From Massiliimalia massiliensis (GTDB lineage: Bacteria > Bacillota > Clostridia > Oscillospirales > Ruminococcaceae): a stretch of 64,000 nt of DNA. Below are positions 16,109 to 24,222 of this stretch, piece by piece. Made by a program: the position numbers and the translations under genes. How positions within the stretch are numbered: position 1 is the stretch's first letter; the number at the start of each line of letters is the position of its first letter. The stretch is taken from positions 744,001-808,000 of the forward strand of contig NZ_FUHT01000002.1 of assembly GCF_900155615.1 (NCBI RefSeq), in the 5' to 3' direction. The notes under the pieces are model-generated. The model was not told the DNA's origin. It was given only the letters and a program-made list of their open reading frames with translations, and made no database searches.

Positions 16109-17158
16109 CTATTCGAAGGATACTGACTGGTGTGTTTCGGCAGACCGGAAAATCGCTTCCATCAGACGCATATTGCGGTTTACCTCTTCGTTTTTGACAA
16201 TGATCTGGGCGGTGCCGTTGATGGTATCCATTACATTGCGGTAGAAATCCCGAATATCGGAATGGACAACGGGAAGCGGCTCGGTGCGGATGGTGTCCTC
16301 AGTGCGGGGAGCCATGGTTTTGGTCAGCCCGGCTGCTGTGCGGATCGGGACAGCGTCGTTTTTGCTCCAGTCGGTAACCCGGACGATTTCGCCGGACAAA
16401 TCCCAGTCTTTCACAACGGCTGTTCCATTCTGCCCCAGCATATACCAGCGCGGAAGATTAATAAAGTTGCTGGTGCCGACCTCTGTGATGTAAACCAGCC
16501 CGCTTTCAAAGGTGAGTTCTACTGTAAAGCCATCCTCGCAGATTTCATTGGTTACGTTGGTGAAGGAGGCATAAACGCGCTGTACCTTTTCGGGGATCAT
16601 CTGGAGAGCCTGGTCGAGGATATGTACGCCCCAGTCGAGCACCATACCGCCGCCGTGTTCCTTTTCCTGACGCCAGTCGCCCGGAATCCCTCTGGAGCCA
16701 TGCACACGGGATTCGATTTTGAATACATCGCCCAGCAGATGCTCCTCATAGATTTTTTTGACCGTAAGGTAATCCTCGTCCCACCGGCGGTTCTGGTGGA
16801 CGACAAACACCTTGCCGGTTTCTTCGGCTGCCTTCATCATTTCAAGGTGCTCCTGTGAGCTCATGGCAACCGGCTTTTCGCAGACAACATGCTTCCCTGC
16901 GCGCAGAGCGCGGATCGTGATTTCCTTATGAACATCATTCGGCGTGGAACAGAGCACAATATCTACATCCGGGTCAGCGAGCAGCGCGTCCAGGCTGTCA
17001 TAAGGGGTAATCCCATGGTCTCTGGCAAATTGCTGGCGTTCTTCCTTGATATCATAGGAACCGCAGACAGTAAGCCCGTCGATGGTTTCGATCAGCTCCC
17101 GGTGCCAGTTTCCCATGCCGCCTAAGCCCACTATTGCAAGGTTAAATTCTTTCTGCAT
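16109..17158 (-). CDS. Gfo/Idh/MocA-family sugar dehydrogenase (second copy)
   Basis: 349 residues from ATG 17158, with AAAGGATG upstream. NAD(P)-dependent oxidoreductases of this family act on sugars, inositols and sugar acids. Rossmann motif AIVGLGGMGNWH at the N terminus, the catalytic-region motif VVCEKPVAMSSQEH (Lys at about residue 94), and the C-terminal domain with GGGMVLDWGVHILDQALQM, whose His is a usual catalytic residue. It lies 104 bases after the epimerase gene and beyond that gene's terminator, so it may be made at a lower level or from its own start. Substrate unknown. Confidence 0.92.
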   Translation of the reverse strand: MQKEFNLAIVGLGGMGNWHRELIETIDGLTVCGSYDIKEERQQFARDHGITPYDSLDALLADPDVDIVLCSTPNDVHKEITIRALRAGKHVVCEKPVAMSSQEHLEMMKAAEETGKVFVVHQNRRWDEDYLTVKKIYEEHLLGDVFKIESRVHGSRGIPGDWRQEKEHGGGMVLDWGVHILDQALQMIPEKVQRVYASFTNVTNEICEDGFTVELTFESGLVYITEVGTSNFINLPRWYMLGQNGTAVVKDWDLSGEIVRVTDWSKNDAVPIRTAAGLTKTMAPRTEDTIRTEPLPVVHSDIRDFYRNVMDTINGTAQIIVKNEEVNRNMRLMEAIFRSAETHQSVSFE

Positions 17159-17205
17159 TGTAAACATCCTTTCCTGCTTTTTTGAGGGGGAACCAGAATT
17201 TTGAT

Positions 17206-17243
17206 AAAAAAGAGGAAGGCCCCCGATCCCTCGGGGACCTTCC
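17206..17243 (-). terminator. Terminator after the TIM-barrel epimerase
   Basis: Arms 17214-17226 and 17231-17243 (GGAAGG..CCTTCC, one mismatch). On the minus strand followed by TCTTTTTTATC. It splits the cluster, leaving the 16109 dehydrogenase downstream. Confidence 0.85.
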
Positions 17244-17262
17244 CGGAACGATTTTGTATTCC

Positions 17263-18228
17263 TTATGCCCAGAACATATCCTGCGGCGGTTCGGTCATTA
17301 CACATTGTTTTAAAGTGTTGATTGCGGTGTCGAGGCCTTCCAGCTTGCTCATCAAGCCGTCCTCGTGCTCGATGCTGAGCACCTTGTCATATCCTGCAAG
17401 GCGGAGCTCCGCAACAATATCCCGCCAGAAGAGCAGGTCATGGCCGCATCCGACTGAACGGAATCTCCAGGAACGATCCTCGGAATAGTGACGGGTGTCC
17501 AGAACACCGTTAACCGCGGTGTTATACTGGTCTACCTTGGTGTCCTTCGCATGGAAATGATAGATCGCCTTCTGCTTGCCGAGCTCACGGATAGAGGCAA
17601 CCGGGTCGCATCCCTGCCAGATCAGGTGGCTTGGGTCAAAGTTGGCGCCGATGACCGGGCCGACCGCTGCGCGCAGCTTTAGGAGAGTATATGGGTTGTA
17701 AACACAGAAGCCCGGATGCATTTCGAACGCGATTTTGGTTACGCCATAGCTTTCTGCCTCTGCGCCTTTTTTCTTCCAGTACGGGATCAGTACCTCGTTC
17801 CACTGCCAGTTTAAGATTTCAGTATAATCGTCCGGCCAGGAGCAGGTGACCCAGTTTGGTTTCTGACTGGTTTCGCTGTCGCCGGGGCAGCCGGAGAAGG
17901 TGACGACTGTGTCAATCCCCATTTTCTGAGCCAGCTTAAAGGCTTTGGTCAGCTCTTCATCGGCAGTTTTGGCGATCTCCTTGTTCGGGTGAACCGGGTT
18001 GTTGTGGGTGGAGAGGGCGCAGATGCTCATGTTATACTTTTTCAGGGTATCCATGAACTCATTGTATTTGCCCTCATCGTTTAACAGGATGTCCGGGTCA
18101 CAGTGGTGTTTCCCCGGGGAGCCGCCGCATCCCATTTCAATGGAATATACGCCGCGCTCAGAAAGAATTTTGCACATTTCTTCCAGAGATTCTGTCTGGA
18201 AAACAGGATTCATAACTGCGATATACAT
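17263..18228 (-). CDS. Sugar phosphate isomerase/epimerase (xylose-isomerase-like TIM barrel, IolE-like)
   Basis: 321 residues from ATG 18228, 8 bases after GGTGG. Family members isomerise, epimerise or dehydrate keto sugars with a divalent metal in an AP-endonuclease-2 TIM barrel. Likely metal ligands are Glu in AFEMHPG, Asp/His in ANFDPSHLIWQG, His in YHFHAKDTK and Glu in LSIEHEDG. GRXSIEMGCGGSPGKHH-like residues (YSIEMGCGGSPGKHHC) near residue 33 are typical of the gut sugar-catabolism branch. It sits between two Gfo/Idh dehydrogenases, a usual pairing in which the dehydrogenase makes a keto sugar that this enzyme then handles. Confidence 0.9.
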   Translation of the reverse strand: MYIAVMNPVFQTESLEEMCKILSERGVYSIEMGCGGSPGKHHCDPDILLNDEGKYNEFMDTLKKYNMSICALSTHNNPVHPNKEIAKTADEELTKAFKLAQKMGIDTVVTFSGCPGDSETSQKPNWVTCSWPDDYTEILNWQWNEVLIPYWKKKGAEAESYGVTKIAFEMHPGFCVYNPYTLLKLRAAVGPVIGANFDPSHLIWQGCDPVASIRELGKQKAIYHFHAKDTKVDQYNTAVNGVLDTRHYSEDRSWRFRSVGCGHDLLFWRDIVAELRLAGYDKVLSIEHEDGLMSKLEGLDTAINTLKQCVMTEPPQDMFWA

Positions 18229-18243
18229 ATGAATGACCACCTT

Positions 18244-18759
18244 TCAGTTTTTAATCTGCCTGTTTATTTTTTTGATAAACAGCAGGTATATTAAAAGAAT
18301 GACAATGAAAATATCCCACCATCTTGGGCCTCCGAACAGCAGGATGTCCACCACAAGAGTGGAAAGTACAATTCCGGATGAAATGATTTTCGGCAGAAAG
18401 CCTTTTTCTTTTGTAAGCCATGTGAAGTAAGCGAATACCGGGGACAGGCAGGCAAATACCGCCCAGCCTTTGATAAAAGTCCATCCGTAGACGGCGTTTG
18501 TCAATTCAGCCGTCAAGTAGTAAGCGAGGAGCATACCTGCGCAAAATAGGAAGATATTCAGCATCGCTTTTTTCTTCGTCTCACTGAAGATAGAAATAAA
18601 TACGCCAAATAAAACCCAAATTGAGAATTGTGAAAATATTTCACTGAACGTAAAACCAAGATACAGGGTAGTATCATAGATGTCCAAGAGTTTTGAGCCG
18701 ACGCCAAGAAGCACGCCGATCACGAATAGGGTGACGGGATGAAGGATTTTATTTTTCAT
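18244..18759 (-). CDS. Five-TM membrane protein of unknown function
   Basis: 171 residues from ATG 18759; no clear ribosome site, so it may be translated by coupling to the gene ending 28 bases upstream. Five or so hydrophobic segments (about residues 8-24, 42-60, 68-90, 98-120 and 135-160) and a basic C terminus KKINRQIKN. It lies inside the LacI-controlled sugar cluster between a dehydrogenase and an epimerase, with only 15 bases to the next gene. No transporter signature is visible. It lacks the size of a typical sugar permease. Function unknown. Confidence 0.72.
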   Translation of the reverse strand: MKNKILHPVTLFVIGVLLGVGSKLLDIYDTTLYLGFTFSEIFSQFSIWVLFGVFISIFSETKKKAMLNIFLFCAGMLLAYYLTAELTNAVYGWTFIKGWAVFACLSPVFAYFTWLTKEKGFLPKIISSGIVLSTLVVDILLFGGPRWWDIFIVILLIYLLFIKKINRQIKN

Positions 18760-18787
18760 ACAATATTCTATCGGAGGGAACTGCCCT

Positions 18788-19870
18788 TTAGTCAAAATAA
18801 ACTGCTTTTCCGGTTTTTGCGGATTCATAGATTGCTTCCAGAAGCTGGGTAACAACCAGCGCCTGTTCTGGTTTTACTACCAGTTTCCCGCCGTTTTTCA
18901 CCGCGTTGTAGAAGGTTTTCTGCTCTACATCCGGCGCGTCCTCGCCTTCTCCGTCATAGAATGCAACGCCTGCAGCGTCAAGAGCTGGCTTTTCGACAAC
19001 CTGCTTGTTATACTTTACAGAGTTGATCCGCAGGCCATCCTTCATGTCAGCGCCGGCTTTGGTGCCGCAGAGAGAGGTTTTAGCCTCGTCGACATCCAGG
19101 GAATTGAGCGCCCAGCTGGCTTCCAGGACAATGGTCGCCCCATTTTTCATCTTGATGAAGCCGAACGCGGAATCCTCAACAGTGAATTTCTCACGATCCC
19201 AGTCACCCCAGGCATTTGCAGTGTTCTGTTGGTCGCCCAGCTTTTTGAACACAGAGCCCATAACACAGGCCGGTTCGTAATTGTCCATCATCCATAGGGT
19301 CAAATCCAGCGCGTGGGTTCCGATATCGATGAGCGGGCCGCCTCCCTGTTCCTCTTCGTTCAAAAATACGCCCCAGGTCGGTACGGCGCGGCGGCGAATC
19401 GCATGCCCTTTTGCATAGTATACCTCGCCCAGCTCGCCGTTTTCACAGGCGGCTTTCAGGTAGAGGGAATCCGGACGGTAGCGGTTCTGGTAACCGATGG
19501 TGAGAATTTTACCGGTTTCCTTAGCGGTTTCCACCATCTTTTTTGCTTCCTCATAGGTTTTCGCCATCGGCTTTTCACACATAACGTGTTTTCCTGCCTT
19601 CATCGCGTCGATTGAGATAAAGCTGTGGGAACGGTTTGGGGTTAGCACATAAACCGCCTCAATCTCCGCTTCATTTTTGAGTAATTCCTGATAGTCGGTA
19701 TAAACTCTGGTTTCCGGAGTTCCGTATTCCGCCTTGGCCTTTTCCGCACGTTCCTTGACCAGATCGCAGACCGCAAGAATTTCAAAGCTCCCGTTTTTCT
19801 TGATCGCCGGGAGATGTTTTCCGTTGGCGATGCCGCCGCAGCCGACAATACCGATTTTCATTTTTTCCAT
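18788..19870 (-). CDS. Gfo/Idh/MocA-family sugar dehydrogenase (first copy)
   Basis: 360 residues from ATG 19870 (AAAGGAG upstream). Rossmann motif IGIVGCGGIANGKHLPAI, CEKPMAKTYEEAKK with the catalytic Lys, GYQNRYRPDS, and GGGPLIDIGTHALDLTLWMMDN with the conserved Asp/His. Likely oxidises a hydroxyl of a cyclic sugar or inositol with NAD(P). It is the first structural gene after the LacI regulator (47-base gap) and is followed by the membrane protein and the epimerase. Only distantly like the 16109 dehydrogenase, so the two probably act on different steps. Confidence 0.93.
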   Translation of the reverse strand: MEKMKIGIVGCGGIANGKHLPAIKKNGSFEILAVCDLVKERAEKAKAEYGTPETRVYTDYQELLKNEAEIEAVYVLTPNRSHSFISIDAMKAGKHVMCEKPMAKTYEEAKKMVETAKETGKILTIGYQNRYRPDSLYLKAACENGELGEVYYAKGHAIRRRAVPTWGVFLNEEEQGGGPLIDIGTHALDLTLWMMDNYEPACVMGSVFKKLGDQQNTANAWGDWDREKFTVEDSAFGFIKMKNGATIVLEASWALNSLDVDEAKTSLCGTKAGADMKDGLRINSVKYNKQVVEKPALDAAGVAFYDGEGEDAPDVEQKTFYNAVKNGGKLVVKPEQALVVTQLLEAIYESAKTGKAVYFD

Positions 19871-19917
19871 AGTTCAGTTCTCCTTTGGTGTGGAATTCAT
19901 TTATTTTCATATATTTC

Positions 19918-20949
19918 CTAAAGAGGCAGATTGCTGCGCTTGACTGAGCCGCGCAGAATAAGCTCATGTGGGACAGAAACGCTGTGCGCCGGTTTGCCGC
20001 TGATACGATCGAACAAAAGCCGCATAGCTGTCGTCCCGATTTCGTACTGCGGCTGCCCGATTGTTGTGACGGAGGGCAGATACATTTCGCTGATTGCCGT
20101 ATTATCAAACCCGACCACAGAAATATCCTCCGGTACGCGCAGGCCTTGCTCCGCAAGCGCATGGATTGCGCCGATGGCGCAGGCATCTGCAAGGGCAAAG
20201 ATCGCGTCCGGAAGTTGCTTCAGCATCAGCAGCCGCTTCACGCTGCGGATGCCTGCCTTAAAGGTCAGCCCTTCCTGAAACAGCAGTGATTCGTCCACTG
20301 CAATGCCATATTCTTTTAACGCTTTCCGATAGCCTGTTTCGCGCAGGACGGCAGAGCCGACCAGTTTTCCCTGAAAGGTGTTGTCAAGCAGCCTTGAATC
20401 AATCCCCAGCAGCGCAATCCGGCGCTTGCCGTTTTCCAGCAGATAGCGGGTAGCTTCATAGCTGGCGCGGACATTGTCGATGACAACACAGGGGATCTCT
20501 GGATCTGCCACCGGTTCACAGGCACAGACAATCGGGTAATCCCGGTTCAGCTCGCTGATCTGCCGCTCTGCCTGATGGGTGGTCATGAAGATCGCTCCGT
20601 CCACCACCTTGGTTTGCAGAAGAGAAACCGCTTCCAACAAATTTTTTTGAGTATCCCGGGTTGTGAAGATCAAAACGTTGTAATCCTGTTCCCTGGCCTT
20701 GTCCTCAATCCCACGCAGTACGCGGGAATAAAATTGATTGGAAATACTGCTCAGGACGACCAGAATCCGTTTGGTATGCAGCTGGCGGAGGTTCCTGCCC
20801 AAAAAATTTGGGCTGTAGTTTAACGCCCTGACCGCTTCCATGACAGCATGGCGCGTTTCTTCCTTTACGCTGTCCGGCTGGTTGAGCGTCCGGGAAACTG
20901 TTGCCACCGAGACCCTGGCCAGATTGGCAACCTCTTTGATCGTAGCGAT
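19918..20949 (-). CDS. LacI-family repressor with apparent ATC start codon
   Basis: About 344 residues. HTH IKEVANLARVSVATVSRTLN at the N terminus, hinge NYSPNFLGRNLRQ, then the periplasmic-binding-like sensor (ILVVLSSISNQFYSRVLRGIEDKA... ISVVGFDNTAISEMYLPSVTTIGQP). LacI proteins normally begin M-A-T-I-K-E-V; here the aligned codon is ATC (20947-20949), 7 bases after a perfect TAGGAGG. The only usual in-frame start upstream, TTG 20997, lies before that ribosome site and across the operator, so ATC initiation (or a sequencing error) is the best reading. Twin operators upstream suggest self-control. It probably regulates the dehydrogenase-epimerase genes downstream. Confidence 0.93.
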   Translation of the reverse strand: MATIKEVANLARVSVATVSRTLNQPDSVKEETRHAVMEAVRALNYSPNFLGRNLRQLHTKRILVVLSSISNQFYSRVLRGIEDKAREQDYNVLIFTTRDTQKNLLEAVSLLQTKVVDGAIFMTTHQAERQISELNRDYPIVCACEPVADPEIPCVVIDNVRASYEATRYLLENGKRRIALLGIDSRLLDNTFQGKLVGSAVLRETGYRKALKEYGIAVDESLLFQEGLTFKAGIRSVKRLLMLKQLPDAIFALADACAIGAIHALAEQGLRVPEDISVVGFDNTAISEMYLPSVTTIGQPQYEIGTTAMRLLFDRISGKPAHSVSVPHELILRGSVKRSNLPL

Positions 20950-20971
20950 AACAACACCTCCTACAGCAGAA

Positions 20972-20985
20972 TGTAATCGTTTACA
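20972..20985. promoter_or_regulatory. Operator O1 of the LacI gene
   Basis: TGTAATCGTTTACA, a near-palindrome that fits the LacI/CcpA consensus TGWAANCGNTNWCA. It lies just before the ribosome site of the repressor gene. Confidence 0.8.
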
Positions 20986-21017
20986 TTGAGATGGCAAAAA
21001 AGAAAACGAAACACAAA

Positions 21018-21031
21018 TGTAATCGTTTACA
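21018..21031. promoter_or_regulatory. Operator O2 of the LacI gene
   Basis: A second exact copy of TGTAATCGTTTACA, 46 bases from the first. It sits directly downstream of the -10 element, over the expected transcription start. Confidence 0.82.
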
Positions 21032-21036
21032 GAAAT

Positions 21037-21065
21037 AATATACTATATTTATTTCCAGATTGCAA
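21037..21065 (-). promoter_or_regulatory. Promoter of the LacI-controlled operon
   Basis: On the minus strand: -35 TTGCAA (21060-21065), 17-base spacer, -10 TATATT (21037-21042). Confidence 0.72.
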
Positions 21066-21427
21066 TAGGGAGAATAAGAAAAAATAAATTCCGGCGGAGT
21101 GCATAATCTTTTCGCTTTCTTTTTATGCAGATTGATAGGAGATACTGTAGAATACAAACAGTGAACTTGTTGAAAAAAGATGGGTTTTCAACAAATATAC
21201 AGATTGTAAAGGTGGAAAATGTGAAATTCATTCTGAAAAATGTTGATAAGTCAGTTGAAAAGGTTAATAAGTCCTGATTTGTCGGGCGTAAAATGGTTAA
21301 AAGAGTTTTTTTAAAAAATGTGGAGAAATGAAATTTTACAAAGTGTATATTTGTTGTTTTGACAAAATTTACAAATTCGCCGGCTTATGATACTATAATG
21401 AAATAAAAACATAAGGGATCGCAGCTC
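21066..21427. other. Gene-free AT-rich stretch with TTGA/TTAATAAG repeats
   Basis: No gene can be supported. A perfect 10-bp inverted repeat TTGTTGAAAA / TTTTCAACAA occupies 21167-21176 and 21185-21194. Further on, GTTGATAAGTC and GTTAATAAGTC repeat near 21240-21275 around a GTTGAAAAG. A TATAAT at 21394-21399 is probably the -10 of the YfhO-like gene; its -35 is unclear (TTGACA at 21359-21364 is too far). Confidence 0.5.
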
Positions 21428-24082
21428 ATGCCGGAACACATGTGGAAGAAAAAGAAGATATGGATCGCTCCTGTAGGCGTTTTTTTGCTGTTATCTGCAG
21501 TTTACCTTAGCTGCGGATTATTTCCTTATGGGGAAAACACAGCCGCCTGGGGCGATATGACCCAACAGGTGATTCCACTGCTGATGGAGCTCAAGGAAAT
21601 CCTGCTTGGGACGGACAGCTTAGCCTATACCCATCTCACCGCCGGCGGGATGAATTTTTTTGGGGTATTCCTTTTCTTTTTATCCAGCCCGTTTTCTTTT
21701 CTTGTGGTTTTGATTCCCAATGAAACAATGATCCTCTGGGCAAACGTTTTAGTGTTGCTGAAATTGACACTGTGCGGCTTTTGCGCGCAGTGGTTTTTTG
21801 CGCAAAAATTTTCGAAGCTTGCACCGCTTGATGCGGGGATTTTAGGAATTTGTTACGCCCTCTGCGGGTATGCCCTGCTTTTCTATCAAAATCTGGTATG
21901 GCTGGATTTTATGGCGCTGTTCCCGCTGCTGATGCTGTCGCTTGATACGCTCCTGCATACCGGCAGGCGGCTTCCCTTTATCCTTGCTTTGGGCGGGATG
22001 CTGGTAGTGAATCTTTACCTCAGCTATATGCTGGTCTTATTTTTGATTTTATTCTGCGGAATTTATGCGTTGTGCTTCCTCGCAAAGGAAGAACGGGGCG
22101 GCTTTGCGCTCCTGCTCGGCACGTCCGCTTTTTTGTCCGCCCTCCTTACGGCGCCCGCCTGGCTGCCATTTCTTTTGCAGTATATGAAATCGGCGCGGGG
22201 CGTTGACCTGCTGACCAGCCTGTCGGGCGGCAACTTCTTTTCCGATATCCGGACGACCTTTTGTGTCCTGCTTGCCTGTCCGTTCATGCTGGCAGCTATG
22301 ATTTTTCCGGTACAGACAGGACAGTTAAAGCGAAAATTTTTGCTGGGCATGTTTACGCTGCTCACGATTCCTTTGCTGATTGATCCGATTAATCGGATGT
22401 GGCATACAGGGAGCTATCAGGCATTCCCAGCTCGTTATGGGTTTCTAGCTGTTTTTATTGGTTCGATGATCGCTGCCTTAACCCTGTCCAACCAGCCGGG
22501 AGAAATCCGGCGGAGCAGGAAAAGCGCGCTGGTTGTCTGCTTTGGTCTGGCTGCGCTTTTGCTGGGGACAATCTGTCTGATTTTCATCCTGCTTGCTCCT
22601 TACCTGGACGATTATGTCAGGAGCCTGTGGGTCAGCAACGAACAGTTTGCGTCAGTGATGCTGGTCTTTGTCGCGGGTTTTTTATCTGTTTTTGCGGCGT
22701 TGTTCTGCTGGCAGAACAGATGGCTGGCGAGAAAATCGTTTCGGGTAGTATTCTGTGTCTCTGTAGCGGCTTGCTGCCTTTTTTACAGCGATGTTTTTAT
22801 CGGGCAGGTCTCCAGGAGTCCGGAAAGCTGGCAGCAGGCGGCCGAGCTGTCAGAGGAAATTACGGAGGACGGCTACTACCGCGTCAAGATGGAAGAGAAA
22901 TCCTTTGACATCAACCTCCTGGGCGGAATGGGATACAATAATCTCGGCCATTATACGTCTTTGACCACTGAACGGTATCTTTATGGAATGAAAAAGCTCG
23001 GTTATTCCGCTTATTGGATGGAAGTGAGTCCAGTCGGCGGAACGGCGCTTACCGACGCGCTTCTCTGCAACCGCTATATTATCGAGCCGCTTGGTTTGAA
23101 GGAGTCTGGGAATGTAATCGCGTCAAATGACCGCTATCAAATCAGAGAACTGCCTGACAGCAATCTGTCCCTGGGAATTGTGACAAAGGGAACATTGCCG
23201 GCGGAGATCGGCAGCTATAACCGGGCGGAAATTCAAGAGCTTCTTTACCAGTCCGTTTTTGGGCGGGAGGATAGGATACTGACGGTTTATGAGCCAACCG
23301 GGAAGCAAAATGTATCCTTTGAGGAAACCTCCGGACATTACCGGCTGCAGCCGGGCTTGGAGTCGGTTCCCTCTGTCCTCGAGTGGACGGTTCGGGTAGA
23401 CGGCAGGCAGGCGCTCTATTTCGACTGCTTCGATACGGTAAGCACCGAGCTGGTGGAGCCGGTCAACAGCTCTTTTGATATCGAGGTAAACCGGGTTGAA
23501 TGGGAATCCAACTATCCGAGCAAGGCGAGGAACGGACTGCTATATCTCGGAACCTTTCAGGATGAGACAGTGACCGTGCGCGTCACGCTTTTAAAGGAAG
23601 TAGAGGCGAAATCGCTCGGCCTGTACGGAATGGATCTCAATCGGCTGCAAACCGCGCAGACGGAAGCCAATCAGGCGGATATTGTTGTCAGCGGCGGAAC
23701 GCTTAGCGGCCTCTGCGAAGCGGAGGAGGGCGATAGGCTGTTCCTGTCCATTCCTTATGACGAAGGATTTACGGCAAAGGTCAACGGCAAACAGGTGGAA
23801 ATTGAACAGGCCTTTGACTGCTTCATGGCGATTCCGCTTCAGTCGGGGGAAAACGCCATACAGATAACGTATCAGCTTCCCGGACTGAAAGCGGGCCTGC
23901 TGCTCTTTGCAGCCGGACTTGTTGGGACTATTTGGGTTGTTTTACGGCGAAAGAGGCGCCGGCGCCGGCCGGGACTAGAAAAAACAGCTTGGGCGATGCT
24001 GGCGGTGTTTACAGTCCTGATTTTGCTGGGTGTTTATCTGATGCCCGTCCTGCTCTGGCTTTATTCACATTATATGATATAG
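21428..24082 (+). CDS. YfhO-family multi-pass membrane protein
   Basis: 884 residues. The first 450 or so are membrane segments of the GT-C-like YfhO fold: LFPYGENTAAWGDMTQQVIPLLMELKEILLG after the first segment, with the Asp-containing loop, then HLTAGGMNFFGVFLFFLSSPFSFL and a further dozen hydrophobic segments. Residues about 470-830 form an outside domain of beta structure, followed by two closing membrane segments with a very basic stretch (RRKRRRRRPG) between them. YfhO proteins are linked in Bacillus/Listeria to glycosylation of lipoteichoic acid, taking sugar from a lipid carrier; the same role is likely but not certain. Monocistronic, with terminator. Confidence 0.88.
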   Translation: MPEHMWKKKKIWIAPVGVFLLLSAVYLSCGLFPYGENTAAWGDMTQQVIPLLMELKEILLGTDSLAYTHLTAGGMNFFGVFLFFLSSPFSFLVVLIPNETMILWANVLVLLKLTLCGFCAQWFFAQKFSKLAPLDAGILGICYALCGYALLFYQNLVWLDFMALFPLLMLSLDTLLHTGRRLPFILALGGMLVVNLYLSYMLVLFLILFCGIYALCFLAKEERGGFALLLGTSAFLSALLTAPAWLPFLLQYMKSARGVDLLTSLSGGNFFSDIRTTFCVLLACPFMLAAMIFPVQTGQLKRKFLLGMFTLLTIPLLIDPINRMWHTGSYQAFPARYGFLAVFIGSMIAALTLSNQPGEIRRSRKSALVVCFGLAALLLGTICLIFILLAPYLDDYVRSLWVSNEQFASVMLVFVAGFLSVFAALFCWQNRWLARKSFRVVFCVSVAACCLFYSDVFIGQVSRSPESWQQAAELSEEITEDGYYRVKMEEKSFDINLLGGMGYNNLGHYTSLTTERYLYGMKKLGYSAYWMEVSPVGGTALTDALLCNRYIIEPLGLKESGNVIASNDRYQIRELPDSNLSLGIVTKGTLPAEIGSYNRAEIQELLYQSVFGREDRILTVYEPTGKQNVSFEETSGHYRLQPGLESVPSVLEWTVRVDGRQALYFDCFDTVSTELVEPVNSSFDIEVNRVEWESNYPSKARNGLLYLGTFQDETVTVRVTLLKEVEAKSLGLYGMDLNRLQTAQTEANQADIVVSGGTLSGLCEAEEGDRLFLSIPYDEGFTAKVNGKQVEIEQAFDCFMAIPLQSGENAIQITYQLPGLKAGLLLFAAGLVGTIWVVLRRKRRRRRPGLEKTAWAMLAVFTVLILLGVYLMPVLLWLYSHYMI

Positions 24083-24123
24083 AAAGGGCAGGGGAATTCA
24101 ATTTGGATTCCCCTGCCCTTTCT
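24081..24123 (+). terminator. Terminator after the YfhO-like gene
   Basis: Perfect 17-bp arms 24081-24097 and 24107-24123 (AGAAAGGGCAGGGGAAT and complement), extended by two further pairs, followed by TTTCGGG. The first arm overlaps the stop codon. Confidence 0.85.
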
Positions 24124-24222
24124 TTTCGGGAAGAAACCGTCCTTTTTCTTTGGAAACTGTAGCAAAATCGAGGTTTCCACATAGGATAGAGTAAAACCAA
24201 ATCACTAGGGACGGAGGATATT

